A stretch of 64,000 bases of DNA, taken from positions 1,426,001 to 1,490,000 of the forward strand of contig NZ_CP061171.1 of the NCBI RefSeq assembly GCF_014692875.1, read 5' to 3'. Both the position numbers and the translations under genes were made by a program. Below, in pieces: positions 17,918 to 27,540 of the stretch. How positions within the stretch are numbered: position 1 is the first letter of the stretch; each line of letters begins with the position of its first letter. The notes under the pieces are model-generated. The model was not told where the DNA came from. It was given only the letters and a program-made list of their open reading frames with translations, and did not search any database. The DNA is from Pedobacter riviphilus (lineage in GTDB: Bacteria; Bacteroidota; Bacteroidia; Sphingobacteriales; Sphingobacteriaceae).

Positions 17918-19440
17918 ATGAAAACGAATTTTAAATATATGGCATTTGCCGCCCTTGCTGTTTTTTCATCATGTACCAAACAGCTTGATATTACGCCCGA
18001 AGGCTCTCCATCGGCACAAAATTTTTGGAAAACAAAAGAAGACGCCATCAAGGCTGAAGCAGGAATGTATGAAAACTATAATGCTGAAGACTTTTATGGG
18101 CGTGGAATGTTCTGGTTTATCAATGCCAGTGATGATATGGTTACTGGCCGCAACAAGCCCGAGGCCGATAACATTAAAAACTTTAACCGCACTTATGTAG
18201 GCGGTGGTTATACCGAATCGCAGTGGAGTATGCGTTATGCCATTATCAAACGTGCCAACGATATTATCAACAATGTGCCTAAAATTACTATGGATGAAAG
18301 TTTAAAAAACAGATTATTGGTGATGCTTATTTCAATGCAGGTTTGGTTTATTTTCAGCTGGCCGCAAATTATGGCAACGATAAAGCTGGTGTGCCGATTG
18401 TAACGCCCGATGCCAATCCTGCCATTGCCGTTCCACGTGCTAAAAACGTAAACGAAAATTACGACTACATTATTTCGCTTCTGTTAAAGGCTGCTGATAA
18501 CCTTCCGTTCTTTTCGGCAATGAAACCTACTGATTATGGTAAAGCACATAAAACTGCTGCATGGGCCTATCTCTCAAAAGTTTATCTTTATAAAAAAGAT
18601 TATGCAAATGCTGCTAAGTATGCTGATATGGTCATCACTTCAGGTCAGCATGATTTAATCAATACGGGGTTTGCCGATGTATTTAAAGCAGCTAATAACT
18701 GGTCTAAAGAATATATCTGGTCTGTAGTTTGTACACCAAGCGGTGGCGGAACAGGCTGGGGCAGCAAGCTTCCGGGCGTAATGTTAACCAACAAAGCATG
18801 GGGGATTTACAATGGATGGGGTTATTACCTGCCAACCAAAGAACTTTACGATTCTTACGAGGCTGGCGATCAACGCAGGGAAGCTACTATTTTAAAACCT
18901 GGCGATAAATTTATGTTCTTTGGTGCCGAGCGTAGTTTTACCAAAGATGGAGGAGCGACTTCAAATTACCAGTTTAAAAAATATATGGAGCCTTTTTCTT
19001 ATGCCAACCCAATTCCAACGCACGTTAACCCTAATGGTGATAATGGAACAACAGATCTAAATGTACCCTTAATGCGCTACGCAGAAGTATTGCTGATCAA
19101 AGCAGAAGCTGTAATTAATCTTAGCGGTGCAGGGGCAGGTGATACCGAGCTGAACAAAATCAGACTTCGTGCAGGTTTAGGTGCCAAAACAGGAATGACT
19201 ATCGATGACCTTAAGCGCGAACGCCGCAACGAACTTGCCGGAGAATGGGCTGATCGTCACCGAGATTTGGTGAGATGGGGCGATGCACAGGCCGCTTATG
19301 CAAAACCTTTACACGATTTTGATGGCACTGTAATCTGGCCGGCAAGAAACTTCAATCCACAAGTGCATGATGTATGGGCGGTGCCACAAAGAGAAATTGA
19401 TAACAGTGGGGGTGTAATTAAACAGAACATAGGATGGTAA
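17918..19440 (+). pseudogene. SusD/RagB lipoprotein, reading frame broken by one missing base
   Basis: Surface lipoprotein that binds substrate for the adjacent SusC. The signal peptide ends with a lipobox Cys (FSSC, residue 19). The frame from 17918 stops at 18403, while the rest of SusD is read from the +2 frame to 19440. Adding one A to the A6 run at 18304-18309 restores a natural sequence (SLKKQIIGDAYFNAGL) joining both parts into about 507 residues. The C-terminal part has RNELAGEWADRHRDLVRWGD, typical of SusD. Three other genes here show the same kind of defect, so a sequencing error is more likely than true inactivation. Confidence 0.9.
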
Positions 19441-21296
19441 AATCGAATAAACTGACCCTCCTTTTATTATTGGGTTTAGGCGTACATTCAGTTTCTGCTC
19501 AGCAGAAACTGAATGCCAGTAATGGGCACAGCCATAATGATTATAAGCAGCAGATACCTTTATTGGAAGCCTATTATGCCGGTATGGGATCAATCGAGGC
19601 AGATGTGTTTTACCGTAATGGAGAGTTGTTTGTTGCCCACGAAAGCAGCGAAATCGCCCCGAGTAAAACATTGAAAAAATTATATATTGATCCACTGGTG
19701 GCATTTTTTAAAGATCATGCCAACCATCCTTATCCTGATCCGAAACAAAAACTTCAACTGGTAATTGATATAAAGGAGGATTATGAACACGTGATCCCGA
19801 AATTGCTGGCCGATTTAAAAGGTAACGAACCTGTTTTCGATCAACAGATCAATCCTTCGGCCATTAAAATTGTAATGAGCGGGGCTGTTCCGCCTGCCGG
19901 AAAGTTTAAGGATTATCCATCACTCATCAGTTTTGATGGCCGGCCCGCAAATCAGTACACGAGTGATCAGTTAAAACGCATTGGGATGATCAGCGATGAT
20001 ATTTCTCATTATTCGGTATGGAACGGAAAAGGTACACCAACGCCAACCGATTTAGAAAAAATGAAAGCGGTGATTGCAAAAGTACATGCATTAGGCAAAC
20101 CCTTTCGTTTTTGGGCAACCAAAGATAGTCCGAACAGTTGGAAAGAATTGGAACATATGGGGGTTGATTGGATCGGAACCGACCATCCGGTGGTGTTGAA
20201 AGATTTTTATCAGAACAGGACTAAACTAGAGTACAGCAATCCGAAAGCATATAAGCCTTACCAGCCAACTTACAAGAGCGATGGATTAAAAACCAAAGCT
20301 AAAAATGTTATTCTTCTAATAGGAGATGGAATGGGACTGGCACAAATTCAGGCAGGGTTGAGCGCTAATTTTGGTCAATCTAACATCATCACGATAAAAC
20401 ATCTGGGCCTTTCACGTACAGAAGCTTCGAATTCAGATTTTACCGATTCTGCAGCGGGTGCAACGGCCATGGCTACAGGGCATAAAACCAATAACCGCTA
20501 TATCAGCATCGATTCTACAGGTAAAGCACTTCAATCTATTCCTGATATTTTGGCTCCCTATGGTCTTACAAGCGGAATCATCAGTAGTGGTGATATTACC
20601 GATGCCACACCAGCAGCATTTTATGCTCATCAGCTTGAACGATCTATGACAAAGGAAATTGCAGCCGATTTTCAGAACAGTCATGTTGATATTCTGGTTG
20701 GCTCAAAACGTAAAAGTTTTACCGAAAACCCAGACCAAAAACTGATGGATAAAATCTTGGCCAAGGGTTATATACTGCAGAAAGACCTAAAAAGTTTTGT
20801 TGCCTCAAATGCGAATAAGCAAGTGGTACTTTTAGACGATTCTGCCACGCGGAAAATATTGGAAGGCCGTGGAGAAATGCTGAAGACTTCGTTCTTAAAA
20901 ACGGTTGAATTGCTCTCAAAAAATAAAAAAGGATTTTTCATCATGGCAGAAGGGGCACAGATTGATCATGGCGGGCATGCAAACGATTTGCCTTTTGCGG
21001 TAACCGAACAACAAGATTTCGATCGCCTGGTGGGTGAAGCCTTAAAGTTTGCTGATCAGGATGGCGAAACTTTGGTAATCGTAACTGCCGATCATGAAAC
21101 CGGAGGACTGTCGCTACTGGATGCCTCTTATCGAAAAGGAACCATTCGTGGCAATTTCAGTACAGACGATCATACCAATATCATGGTGCCGGTATTTGCT
21201 TACGGCCCCGGCTCGGAAGCCTTTATGGGGGTATATCCTAACCATCAGATTTTTTATAAAATCATCGAGGCTTATCGTTTAAAGAAAACGCAATAA
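19434..21296 (+). CDS. Fusion of PI-PLC/GDPD-like phosphodiesterase and alkaline phosphatase
   Basis: Two catalytic domains in one secreted protein of 620 residues. After a signal peptide (~1-23), residues ~28-265 form a PI-PLC-like/glycerophosphodiester phosphodiesterase-like barrel with His34-Asn35-Asp36, Glu55/Asp57 and His69 and a late WIGTDHP. Residues ~285-615 form an alkaline phosphatase: IGDGMG metal site, TDSAAGATA with nucleophile Ser339, IDHGGHAND and TADHETGG metal ligands. The pair could cleave a phosphodiester and then remove the exposed phosphate. The start codon overlaps the susD stop by 7 bases, so it is translationally coupled to the SusCD transporter. Substrate is unknown; glycerophosphodiesters or a phosphoinositol glycan are possibilities. 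Confidence 0.88.
   Translation: MVKSNKLTLLLLLGLGVHSVSAQQKLNASNGHSHNDYKQQIPLLEAYYAGMGSIEADVFYRNGELFVAHESSEIAPSKTLKKLYIDPLVAFFKDHANHPYPDPKQKLQLVIDIKEDYEHVIPKLLADLKGNEPVFDQQINPSAIKIVMSGAVPPAGKFKDYPSLISFDGRPANQYTSDQLKRIGMISDDISHYSVWNGKGTPTPTDLEKMKAVIAKVHALGKPFRFWATKDSPNSWKELEHMGVDWIGTDHPVVLKDFYQNRTKLEYSNPKAYKPYQPTYKSDGLKTKAKNVILLIGDGMGLAQIQAGLSANFGQSNIITIKHLGLSRTEASNSDFTDSAAGATAMATGHKTNNRYISIDSTGKALQSIPDILAPYGLTSGIISSGDITDATPAAFYAHQLERSMTKEIAADFQNSHVDILVGSKRKSFTENPDQKLMDKILAKGYILQKDLKSFVASNANKQVVLLDDSATRKILEGRGEMLKTSFLKTVELLSKNKKGFFIMAEGAQIDHGGHANDLPFAVTEQQDFDRLVGEALKFADQDGETLVIVTADHETGGLSLLDASYRKGTIRGNFSTDDHTNIMVPVFAYGPGSEAFMGVYPNHQIFYKIIEAYRLKKTQ
19485..19515. repeat. Perfect palindrome with 15-bp arms inside the phosphatase signal-peptide region
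   Basis: CATTCAGTTTCTGCT (19485-19499) and AGCAGAAACTGAATG (19501-19515) flank one C. It lies 51 bases into the coding sequence and would form a very stable mRNA hairpin close to the start, or a dyad site in DNA. Confidence 0.85.
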
Positions 21297-21319
21297 AAAA
21301 TGGGATAAGTGCTGCATTG

Positions 21320-21357
21320 ATCAGCGGGAAACATTGAGCAATTGGTTTCCCGCTGAT
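21320..21357 (+). terminator. Hairpin after the phosphatase gene
   Basis: ATCAGCGGGAAAC (21320-21332) and GTTTCCCGCTGAT (21345-21357) form a perfect 13-bp stem with a 12-nt loop, 23 bases after the stop. The T-run is weak (TTAAT). It is the likely end of the SusCD-phosphatase operon. Confidence 0.65.
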
Positions 21358-21532
21358 TTAATATGGTAGCCACAGTTGTTGTATTCGGTTTTTATTACGA
21401 AAGAGGTACAAGATGTGATATAATGTCTCATTAGTACGCTCAATTACTACCGTACTTTTACCCTTTTTGTGTCTGCCTATAGGAATTAAGATTAACATTC
21501 TTAAGCTTTGTGCAGCCTATCTTAATTTGCCT

Positions 21533-21913
21533 ATGTATTACAGCTGTGCAATTGTTGATGATGAACAGCATGCGATTGATTTACTTCATGATTATATTGA
21601 AGACACCTGTTTTTTAAAACTGTTTAGCACCTTTAATAATCCCATTGATGCATTAAAAACAATTAGTGGTGGCGATAGAATCGATTTTCTTTTTTTAGAT
21701 ATAGATATGGATGGAATGAAAGGGACTGAATTGTCTCAGCATCTTCGTTCCAAAGCCAGATTTGTGATTTACGCATCTTCCCACCTTGAAAATGAGGTGA
21801 GAGAAATAGATTCTCACTTTGAATGTTATCTTGGCAAACCGATATCAATGAAACGTTTTGCCGGCACTATTCATAAACTGATGCGGCTTAATAATCTGCC
21901 GATAAACAATTGA
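21533..21913 (+). CDS. Stand-alone response-regulator receiver domain
   Basis: Receiver domain of 126 residues that starts at the ATG at 21533 (MYYSCAIVDDE); an upstream in-frame start at 21467 would add an unrelated stretch. The acidic pair in VDDE, phospho-acceptor Asp56 (FLFLDIDMDG), YASS and Lys of LGKPI are all present, so phosphorylation is plausible. No LytTR or other output domain follows; the protein ends ~15 residues after the receiver. It most resembles the receivers of LytTR regulators. It sits 9 bases upstream of an unknown protein and is probably co-transcribed with it, a CheY-like arrangement. Confidence 0.85.
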   Translation: MYYSCAIVDDEQHAIDLLHDYIEDTCFLKLFSTFNNPIDALKTISGGDRIDFLFLDIDMDGMKGTELSQHLRSKARFVIYASSHLENEVREIDSHFECYLGKPISMKRFAGTIHKLMRLNNLPINN

Positions 21914-21922
21914 AAATAGCTT

Positions 21923-22390
21923 ATGATCGAACTTACGTACGTTTTTGAACAGGAATTTTTAGAAGATGTACCCTACCAGTTAATGAGGGCCAGTATGGAA
22001 GATCCATGGTTGGTGCTGTCCGGGTGTAAAGTGCTGGGTATTATTGATGAAGTTGAGAACAACTGGACCCAGATAGTTGGTGAAGATATTCCTCCGATGG
22101 CAATTGAAGGGATGGGAGATTTGATTAATATGCAGCAGTTTAGCTGGTTGCCAAATTTGATTAAAAAACAATGGCCTAAGTATGTGCTTGATGTTGTTGT
22201 AGAAAATGCAGGTTGTTACGAAATAATTTGCCATAAAGAGGCTTGTCTTAAACGTTTTCAAGAGCGCTTTACACTAGGTATTCATGCGCTGGCTCAAAGA
22301 GAATCTGCTCTTGTTTTTAAAGTACGGTGCTTTCAGAAATCGGCTAGTTATGAGGTGGTTAAATCTCCCGCAATCGATCGGTACGTTTAG
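21923..22390 (+). CDS. Uncharacterised ~155-residue protein next to a stand-alone receiver
   Basis: Paralogue of the product of 7859: both start MIEL, have (E/D)(E/D)PW at ~25, WxQ and GE..P near 45-55, QQ....LP...K..WP near 70-90, an ICHK/ICK segment near 105 and a FKV near the C-terminus. No signal peptide, no membrane helix and no recognised domain. The 9-base gap to the receiver gene argues for joint expression and perhaps a physical partnership. Function is unknown. Confidence 0.7.
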   Translation: MIELTYVFEQEFLEDVPYQLMRASMEDPWLVLSGCKVLGIIDEVENNWTQIVGEDIPPMAIEGMGDLINMQQFSWLPNLIKKQWPKYVLDVVVENAGCYEIICHKEACLKRFQERFTLGIHALAQRESALVFKVRCFQKSASYEVVKSPAIDRYV

Positions 22391-22419
22391 TATTTATTCT
22401 ACCTTTTTTAAAGGTAAAC

Positions 22420-22446
22420 ACAGATTCTGGCGAAATCAGAATCTGT
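22420..22446 (+). terminator. Hairpin after the receiver operon
   Basis: ACAGATTCTG (22420-22429) and CAGAATCTGT (22437-22446) form a 10-bp stem with a 7-nt loop, 29 bases after the stop. It has no good T-run, so termination is probable but not certain. Confidence 0.5.
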
Positions 22447-22539
22447 CGTGCCTTCAAATTTTACATTAATTCTTGTTTGTTCTAAACACTAATGCCAATG
22501 TAATATTTAAATTTGGCCCAACAAAAACTCTTCTTCAAC

Positions 22540-24315
22540 ATGACCTTTGTAGAAAAATTGCAGGCCCTGCGCCAATTAATGGCTGCTCAAAAAATAGATG
22601 CTTATGTTATTACGGCTGCAGATCCACACATCAGTGAGTATTTACCTGCGCATTATAAAGCCATTCCTTTTGCTTGCGGCTTTACAGGGTCAGCCGGTAC
22701 GCTAGTCATTACTCAGGGTTTTGCGGGGCTATGGACTGATTCACGGTATTTTACGCAGGCAGAAACACAATTAAGTGGTTCTGGTTACGAATTGGTAAAG
22801 TTGAAAGTGCCGCATACCCCCGAATATATCGATTGGTTGCTCCAGGCTTTGCCAAAGGGTGCAAAAGTAGGCTTTAACCACCAGCTGATTACGGTAGGTT
22901 TAGCTCTCGAGATGCAGAATAGTTTAATACAACGAGAAATAGCGATAATTGATGTTGATTTTATCAGCACTATCTGGCTGGATAGGGTAGGGCTACCTAA
23001 AGAAAATGCCTTTTTAATTAGCGAAGAAGCTGCAGGACTTACCATTTCGGCTAAAATAAAAGAGGTAAGAGCTGCTTTAAAAATAAATGGGGCAGATTAT
23101 CATTTCATTTCATCGCTTGATGACATTGCCTGGCTATTTAATTTAAGGGGAAATGATGTAGATTATAATCCTGTAGTTTTAAGTTTTGCTTTAATAACAC
23201 CTGTAGAGGTAAAACTCTTTATGGATAAACAAAAGTTGACGCAAACTGATATTGAAACTTTAAATCAGCAAGGTGTAACTTTACGTCCCTATGCTGAAGT
23301 GGCCGAAGCACTAAAAAATTTACCAAAAGCTACACAGATTTTTATCGATCCAAAACGTACCTGTTTCGGTTTGTATGAATGTTTACCAAGTGGTTCCAAA
23401 ATAATTTCAGGTATTAATCCAAGTACACATTTAAAAAGCTTAAAAAACAGTACTGAAATTAATCATATCCGCAGGGCGATGTTAAACGATGGGGTAGCTT
23501 TAACTAGGTTTTTTAAATGGATGGAAGATCATTTTGGAAAAGAAAAGATTACAGAATGGTCTGCAGCAGAGAAATTAGCTGCGTTTAGGGCAGAACAAAC
23601 ATCTTTCGTGGGTTTGAGTTTCAATACCATAGCTGGTTATAATGCAAATGGTGCATTGCCACATTATAGCATAACGGCAGAAAGCAATCAGGAAATTTTA
23701 GGTGATGGTTTGTTTCTTGTCGATTCCGGAGGTCAGTATTTGTATGGCACAACCGATATTACCAGGGTAATGCCTATTGGTAATTGCTCATCAACCCAGG
23801 CCGATGATTATACCTTGGTGTTAAAAGGCCTGATTGAGGGTTCTAAACTTATCTTTCCGGAGGGTACCAAAGGTTATCAAATCGATTCTATCTGTAGAAA
23901 ACCACTGTGGGAACAGGCTATAAATTTTGGACATGGAACTGGGCATGGTATTGGTTTTTTCCTGAATGTACATGAAGGACCTCAGAATATTAGTCCAGCT
24001 AATGTAGATGTTGTCTTTAAGCCAGGAATGGTAACTTCCATAGAACCTGGGATTTATCGGCCAGGAAAACATGGTGTTCGTATCGAAAACCTGGTTTTAT
24101 GTATTCCTAAGGGAAGTAGTGAATTTGGTGATTTTCTCACTTTTGAAACCTTAACTTTATGTTTTATCGATACCGCTATCATCAATAAAACACTTTTAGC
24201 GGCAGATCAAATCGCCTGGTTAAATCAATATAATCAGCAAGTGTTTGAGCAACTTGAGCCGCACCTTTCAATAGCAGAAGCAAGGTGGTTAAAAGAGAAA
24301 TGTAGATCCATTTAA
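22540..24315 (+). CDS. pepP: Aminopeptidase P (Xaa-Pro aminopeptidase, M24B)
   Basis: Cytoplasmic metallopeptidase that removes the N-terminal residue before proline. The ATG at 22540 is preferred over a TTG at 22513. Two creatinase-like N-terminal domains (~1-300) precede the pita-bread catalytic domain. Metal ligands visible: Asp395 (VDSGG), Asp406 (TTDITR), His469 (HGTGHGIG), Glu of SIEPGIY and Glu of RIENLV. At 591 residues it is the long, eukaryote-like three-domain form. With a second M24B gene at 30683 and the hydroxyproline pathway downstream, it fits breakdown of Pro/Hyp-rich peptides. Confidence 0.92.
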   Translation: MTFVEKLQALRQLMAAQKIDAYVITAADPHISEYLPAHYKAIPFACGFTGSAGTLVITQGFAGLWTDSRYFTQAETQLSGSGYELVKLKVPHTPEYIDWLLQALPKGAKVGFNHQLITVGLALEMQNSLIQREIAIIDVDFISTIWLDRVGLPKENAFLISEEAAGLTISAKIKEVRAALKINGADYHFISSLDDIAWLFNLRGNDVDYNPVVLSFALITPVEVKLFMDKQKLTQTDIETLNQQGVTLRPYAEVAEALKNLPKATQIFIDPKRTCFGLYECLPSGSKIISGINPSTHLKSLKNSTEINHIRRAMLNDGVALTRFFKWMEDHFGKEKITEWSAAEKLAAFRAEQTSFVGLSFNTIAGYNANGALPHYSITAESNQEILGDGLFLVDSGGQYLYGTTDITRVMPIGNCSSTQADDYTLVLKGLIEGSKLIFPEGTKGYQIDSICRKPLWEQAINFGHGTGHGIGFFLNVHEGPQNISPANVDVVFKPGMVTSIEPGIYRPGKHGVRIENLVLCIPKGSSEFGDFLTFETLTLCFIDTAIINKTLLAADQIAWLNQYNQQVFEQLEPHLSIAEARWLKEKCRSI

Positions 24316-24722
24316 TCATTGTCTAGAGGTATCATCATTGCTGAAGCCGATTTTTCATTAGATGAAGCAATCTTCATGCATCCGCTAGCGGTAGGGGCCT
24401 CAATATAATGGTTATCAGTCTGAACTTGTCGAATACCCTTATCGCTATTTTTTATAACATAAGAGCTTAAATGATCTTATGGTTAATAACGCTTATGCAG
24501 CCAATGTAGTACCAATGGGCTAGGTTTCTCCTCATGTGGTATTAATATGCCTGCTTTGCGTAATCTGGGAGATCACAGAACTGATCATCATATCTCACTG
24601 TAAACTTCCCGTAAATGCACCAATTCTTTACCGATTTTGCGCTATTTTCAACTTAGATACCCGCTTTACTTTTTAAATTTTATTTTTGATTTTAACTACA
24701 TTCCTAAATCTCATTTATCATC
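24316..24722. other. Intergenic region, no gene seen
   Basis: About 400 AT-rich bases between the aminopeptidase P gene and the DUF5695-like gene. No ORF, RNA gene or strong hairpin could be supported. Confidence 0.5.
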
Positions 24723-27488
24723 ATGATTGTTAAATCACAAAAGAAGCGCGCTTTATCTATAATAACTTTTAAAGCAATATTTTGCTGTATTTTATCTTTT
24801 CTAAATATTGAGGTAATTCAGGCCCAATCGCCGTGGATTGCTTTAGGTAAAAAGCCGTCCACTTTAGGTTTGGAAAATGGTTTTTCAATCTACAATGCTG
24901 GGGCATTTAATCTAAAGCTTGTTAAATCGTCACAAACTGTGGCGGGTCTTCAGCCTAAAATGGTTAAGGATTTCGATTTTGTACCCAGCGATAGTTTAAA
25001 GGTGCGTAGTTCTGATGGTTTATATCATTTGGGTGATATCAATTTAAGATTACGTTATATTGGCGATGAAACCTGGAAAGGCTACAGCACTGCGGCAAAA
25101 CGGAGCCCTGTGAAAAACATTTCTATAGGTAAAAATGTACTTGCTGCTGCCGATCTTGCTGCAACACTTCCGGCCGATATTCCATTGCAGGTTAAACGGA
25201 TCTGGGAAATGTTGAACGGAAAACTGGTACTGCGCTTCGAGCTGAAAAACAAGACTGATAAAAACGTAGAAATTGGTGCGCTTGGCATCCCGATGATTTT
25301 CGATAATATTTTAGAAGGCCGAACATTAGAGCAAACGCATGCCAAAAATGTATTTTATGATCCCTACATCGGAAAAGATGCTGGCTATTTGCAAGTTACC
25401 CGGTTAAGTGGCCATGCACCTTCTTTGCTTGTTGCACCATTGGGGCATACACCATTTGAGGCTTATAACCCACTTAATGATGACCGGACACCTAGGGGGA
25501 TTGCTTTTGAAGGTTTTTACGAATGGATGGTGTACAGTAAAGCCTATGCCGAAAACGAATGGAAAAATGCTGAACAATGGAATATACCAACTTCGACTAT
25601 TTTAAAGCCTGGCGAAAGCCGGAGTTACGCCCTCCAGTTTATCCTTTCAGGAGCAGCAAAAGACATTGAAAACAAACTGATCGAAAACAAGAAACCAGTA
25701 GCCATATCTGTTCCAGGTTATGTACTGCCTAAAGATGCGGAAGGGAAATTGTTTATTAACTACGCTAAAAAGATCAAAACTATTCAGATCCAACCTGAAA
25801 ATGCGCTAAAAGTAAGTGCTTTAGGTTCAACCAAAAATGGTTGGAAAAGTTATTCTGTAAAGGGGAATACCTGGGGAAGGGCAAGATTGTCTATTACCTA
25901 TGAAGATGGTTTGGAGCAAAGTATAAATTATAAAGTAATTGAAGCCGAAAGTGATGTGATTGCGAGTTATGGCAATTTTTTAACAACCAAACAATGGTTT
26001 AACCAGGCTGATCCTATTTTTAAAAGAAACCCTTCTGTTATTACCTACGACAATGAAAAACAACAGCAGGTAACACAGGATAACAGGGCCTGGATTTCGG
26101 GTTTGAGCGATGAAGGCGGTGCAGGCTCGTGGTTGGGGGCAATAATGAAACAATTGGTACAGCCGAAAAAAGAAGAAGTCGACAAGCTAAAGCAGTTTGT
26201 AGATAGCGTAATGTTCGGGCGGATACAACTTAAAAACGGCCCTCAGAAATATGGCGTAAAAAAGAGTTTGTTTTATTACGCACCCGATTCACTTCCTAAA
26301 GATACTTATGCCGAAAATATCAATTTTAAAACATGGTCTGCATGGCCAAAAAAAGAAGCCGATAACCTGGGCAGATCTTATAACTATCCACATGTTGCAG
26401 CGGCCCATTGGGTAATGTATCGGTTGGCACGTAATTATACTGGTCTCGTAGCCGAGCAAAGCTGGAAACAACACCTTATCGATGCAGCAGAAACAGGCAT
26501 GGCGATGGTTAATATCGCTCCTTATTATGCACAGTTCGGGCAGATGGAAGGTACGGTCTTCTATCTCATTTTAAACGACCTTAAACAGGAGGGATTAACA
26601 GCAGAAGCAACCAGGTTAGAAAATGAAATGAAAAAGCGGGCCAACCACTGGCGTTCTTTACAATATCCCTTTGGTAGTGAAATGCCTTGGGACTCTACAG
26701 GTCAAGAAGAAGTTTATGTATGGTCTAGCTATTTTGGCTACCAGGATAAGGCAGATGTAACGCTTGATGCTATATTGGCCTACATGCCTGTGCTGCCGCA
26801 TTGGGCCTATAACGGTAATGCCCGTCGGTACTGGGATTTTCTTTACGGAGGTAAACTTTCGCGTATAGAACGGATGATCCATCATTATGGTTCTGCGCTC
26901 AATGCCATTCCAGTATTAATGGATTACCGTAAAAATCCCAACGATTTTTATCTTTTACGTGCCGGCTACGGTGGGTTATTGGGCGCAATTTCCAATATCA
27001 CGCAAGAAGGTTTTGCACCTGCAGCATTTCATGCTTATCCATCAACCTTAAAAAATGATGGTATTACCGGCGATTATGGATCTGGTTTTTTTGGCTATGC
27101 AGTTAATACTTCATCTTACATTTTACAGCATCCTGAATTTGGTTGGTTAGCTTTCGGCGGAAATGTGAATAAAATGGGTAATATCATCAATGTTAAATTA
27201 ACAACAGCGGCAAAATCTGCAGTTTACATCGCTCCTGTGGGCCTTTGGATTAGTCTTGATGCCGGAACCATTGACGAAGTAAATTACAATACCATAAATG
27301 GAGAAATTCGTTTAACACTAAGTAAAGCAAATGAATATTCACCTAATGCCCTGTTGAGGTTGTCGCAGCCGGCAAAGGTTAATGGGATTGGTGTTTATTC
27401 AATAAAAGGTAATGGTTTTAAGAAGAGGGGAGGATACGAGTTTCCTCTGGCAAAAGCACATACCACTGAAGTCATTCTTCAAAGATAG
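24723..27488 (+). CDS. Large secreted protein, probably DUF5695 family
   Basis: Protein of 921 residues with a signal peptide (~1-35, ending VIQAQ). The N-terminal ~420 residues look beta-rich (LGLENGFSIYNAGAFNLKL, LRLRYIGDETWKGY), like a supersandwich domain. The second half contains many Trp/Tyr/His-rich helical segments (HVAAAHWVMYRLARNY, YYAQFGQMEGTVFYL, WDSTGQEEVYVWSSYFGY) suggestive of an (alpha/alpha) barrel as in glycoside hydrolases or lyases. This agrees with my memory of DUF5695, an uncharacterised Bacteroidetes carbohydrate-active-like family. No catalytic residue can be named. It sits beside the GH127 gene and has its own terminator, so a glycan role is inferred. Confidence 0.6.
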   Translation: MIVKSQKKRALSIITFKAIFCCILSFLNIEVIQAQSPWIALGKKPSTLGLENGFSIYNAGAFNLKLVKSSQTVAGLQPKMVKDFDFVPSDSLKVRSSDGLYHLGDINLRLRYIGDETWKGYSTAAKRSPVKNISIGKNVLAAADLAATLPADIPLQVKRIWEMLNGKLVLRFELKNKTDKNVEIGALGIPMIFDNILEGRTLEQTHAKNVFYDPYIGKDAGYLQVTRLSGHAPSLLVAPLGHTPFEAYNPLNDDRTPRGIAFEGFYEWMVYSKAYAENEWKNAEQWNIPTSTILKPGESRSYALQFILSGAAKDIENKLIENKKPVAISVPGYVLPKDAEGKLFINYAKKIKTIQIQPENALKVSALGSTKNGWKSYSVKGNTWGRARLSITYEDGLEQSINYKVIEAESDVIASYGNFLTTKQWFNQADPIFKRNPSVITYDNEKQQQVTQDNRAWISGLSDEGGAGSWLGAIMKQLVQPKKEEVDKLKQFVDSVMFGRIQLKNGPQKYGVKKSLFYYAPDSLPKDTYAENINFKTWSAWPKKEADNLGRSYNYPHVAAAHWVMYRLARNYTGLVAEQSWKQHLIDAAETGMAMVNIAPYYAQFGQMEGTVFYLILNDLKQEGLTAEATRLENEMKKRANHWRSLQYPFGSEMPWDSTGQEEVYVWSSYFGYQDKADVTLDAILAYMPVLPHWAYNGNARRYWDFLYGGKLSRIERMIHHYGSALNAIPVLMDYRKNPNDFYLLRAGYGGLLGAISNITQEGFAPAAFHAYPSTLKNDGITGDYGSGFFGYAVNTSSYILQHPEFGWLAFGGNVNKMGNIINVKLTTAAKSAVYIAPVGLWISLDAGTIDEVNYNTINGEIRLTLSKANEYSPNALLRLSQPAKVNGIGVYSIKGNGFKKRGGYEFPLAKAHTTEVILQR

Positions 27489-27509
27489 TATCAATTCATC
27501 TCTGTCTGG

Positions 27510-27540
27510 GCCCCGTGAAATAAAAATACGGGGCTTTTTT
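27510..27540 (+). terminator. Rho-independent terminator of the DUF5695-like gene
   Basis: GCCCCGT (27510-27516) and ACGGGGC (27528-27534) are followed by T6, 22 bases after the stop. Confidence 0.88.
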
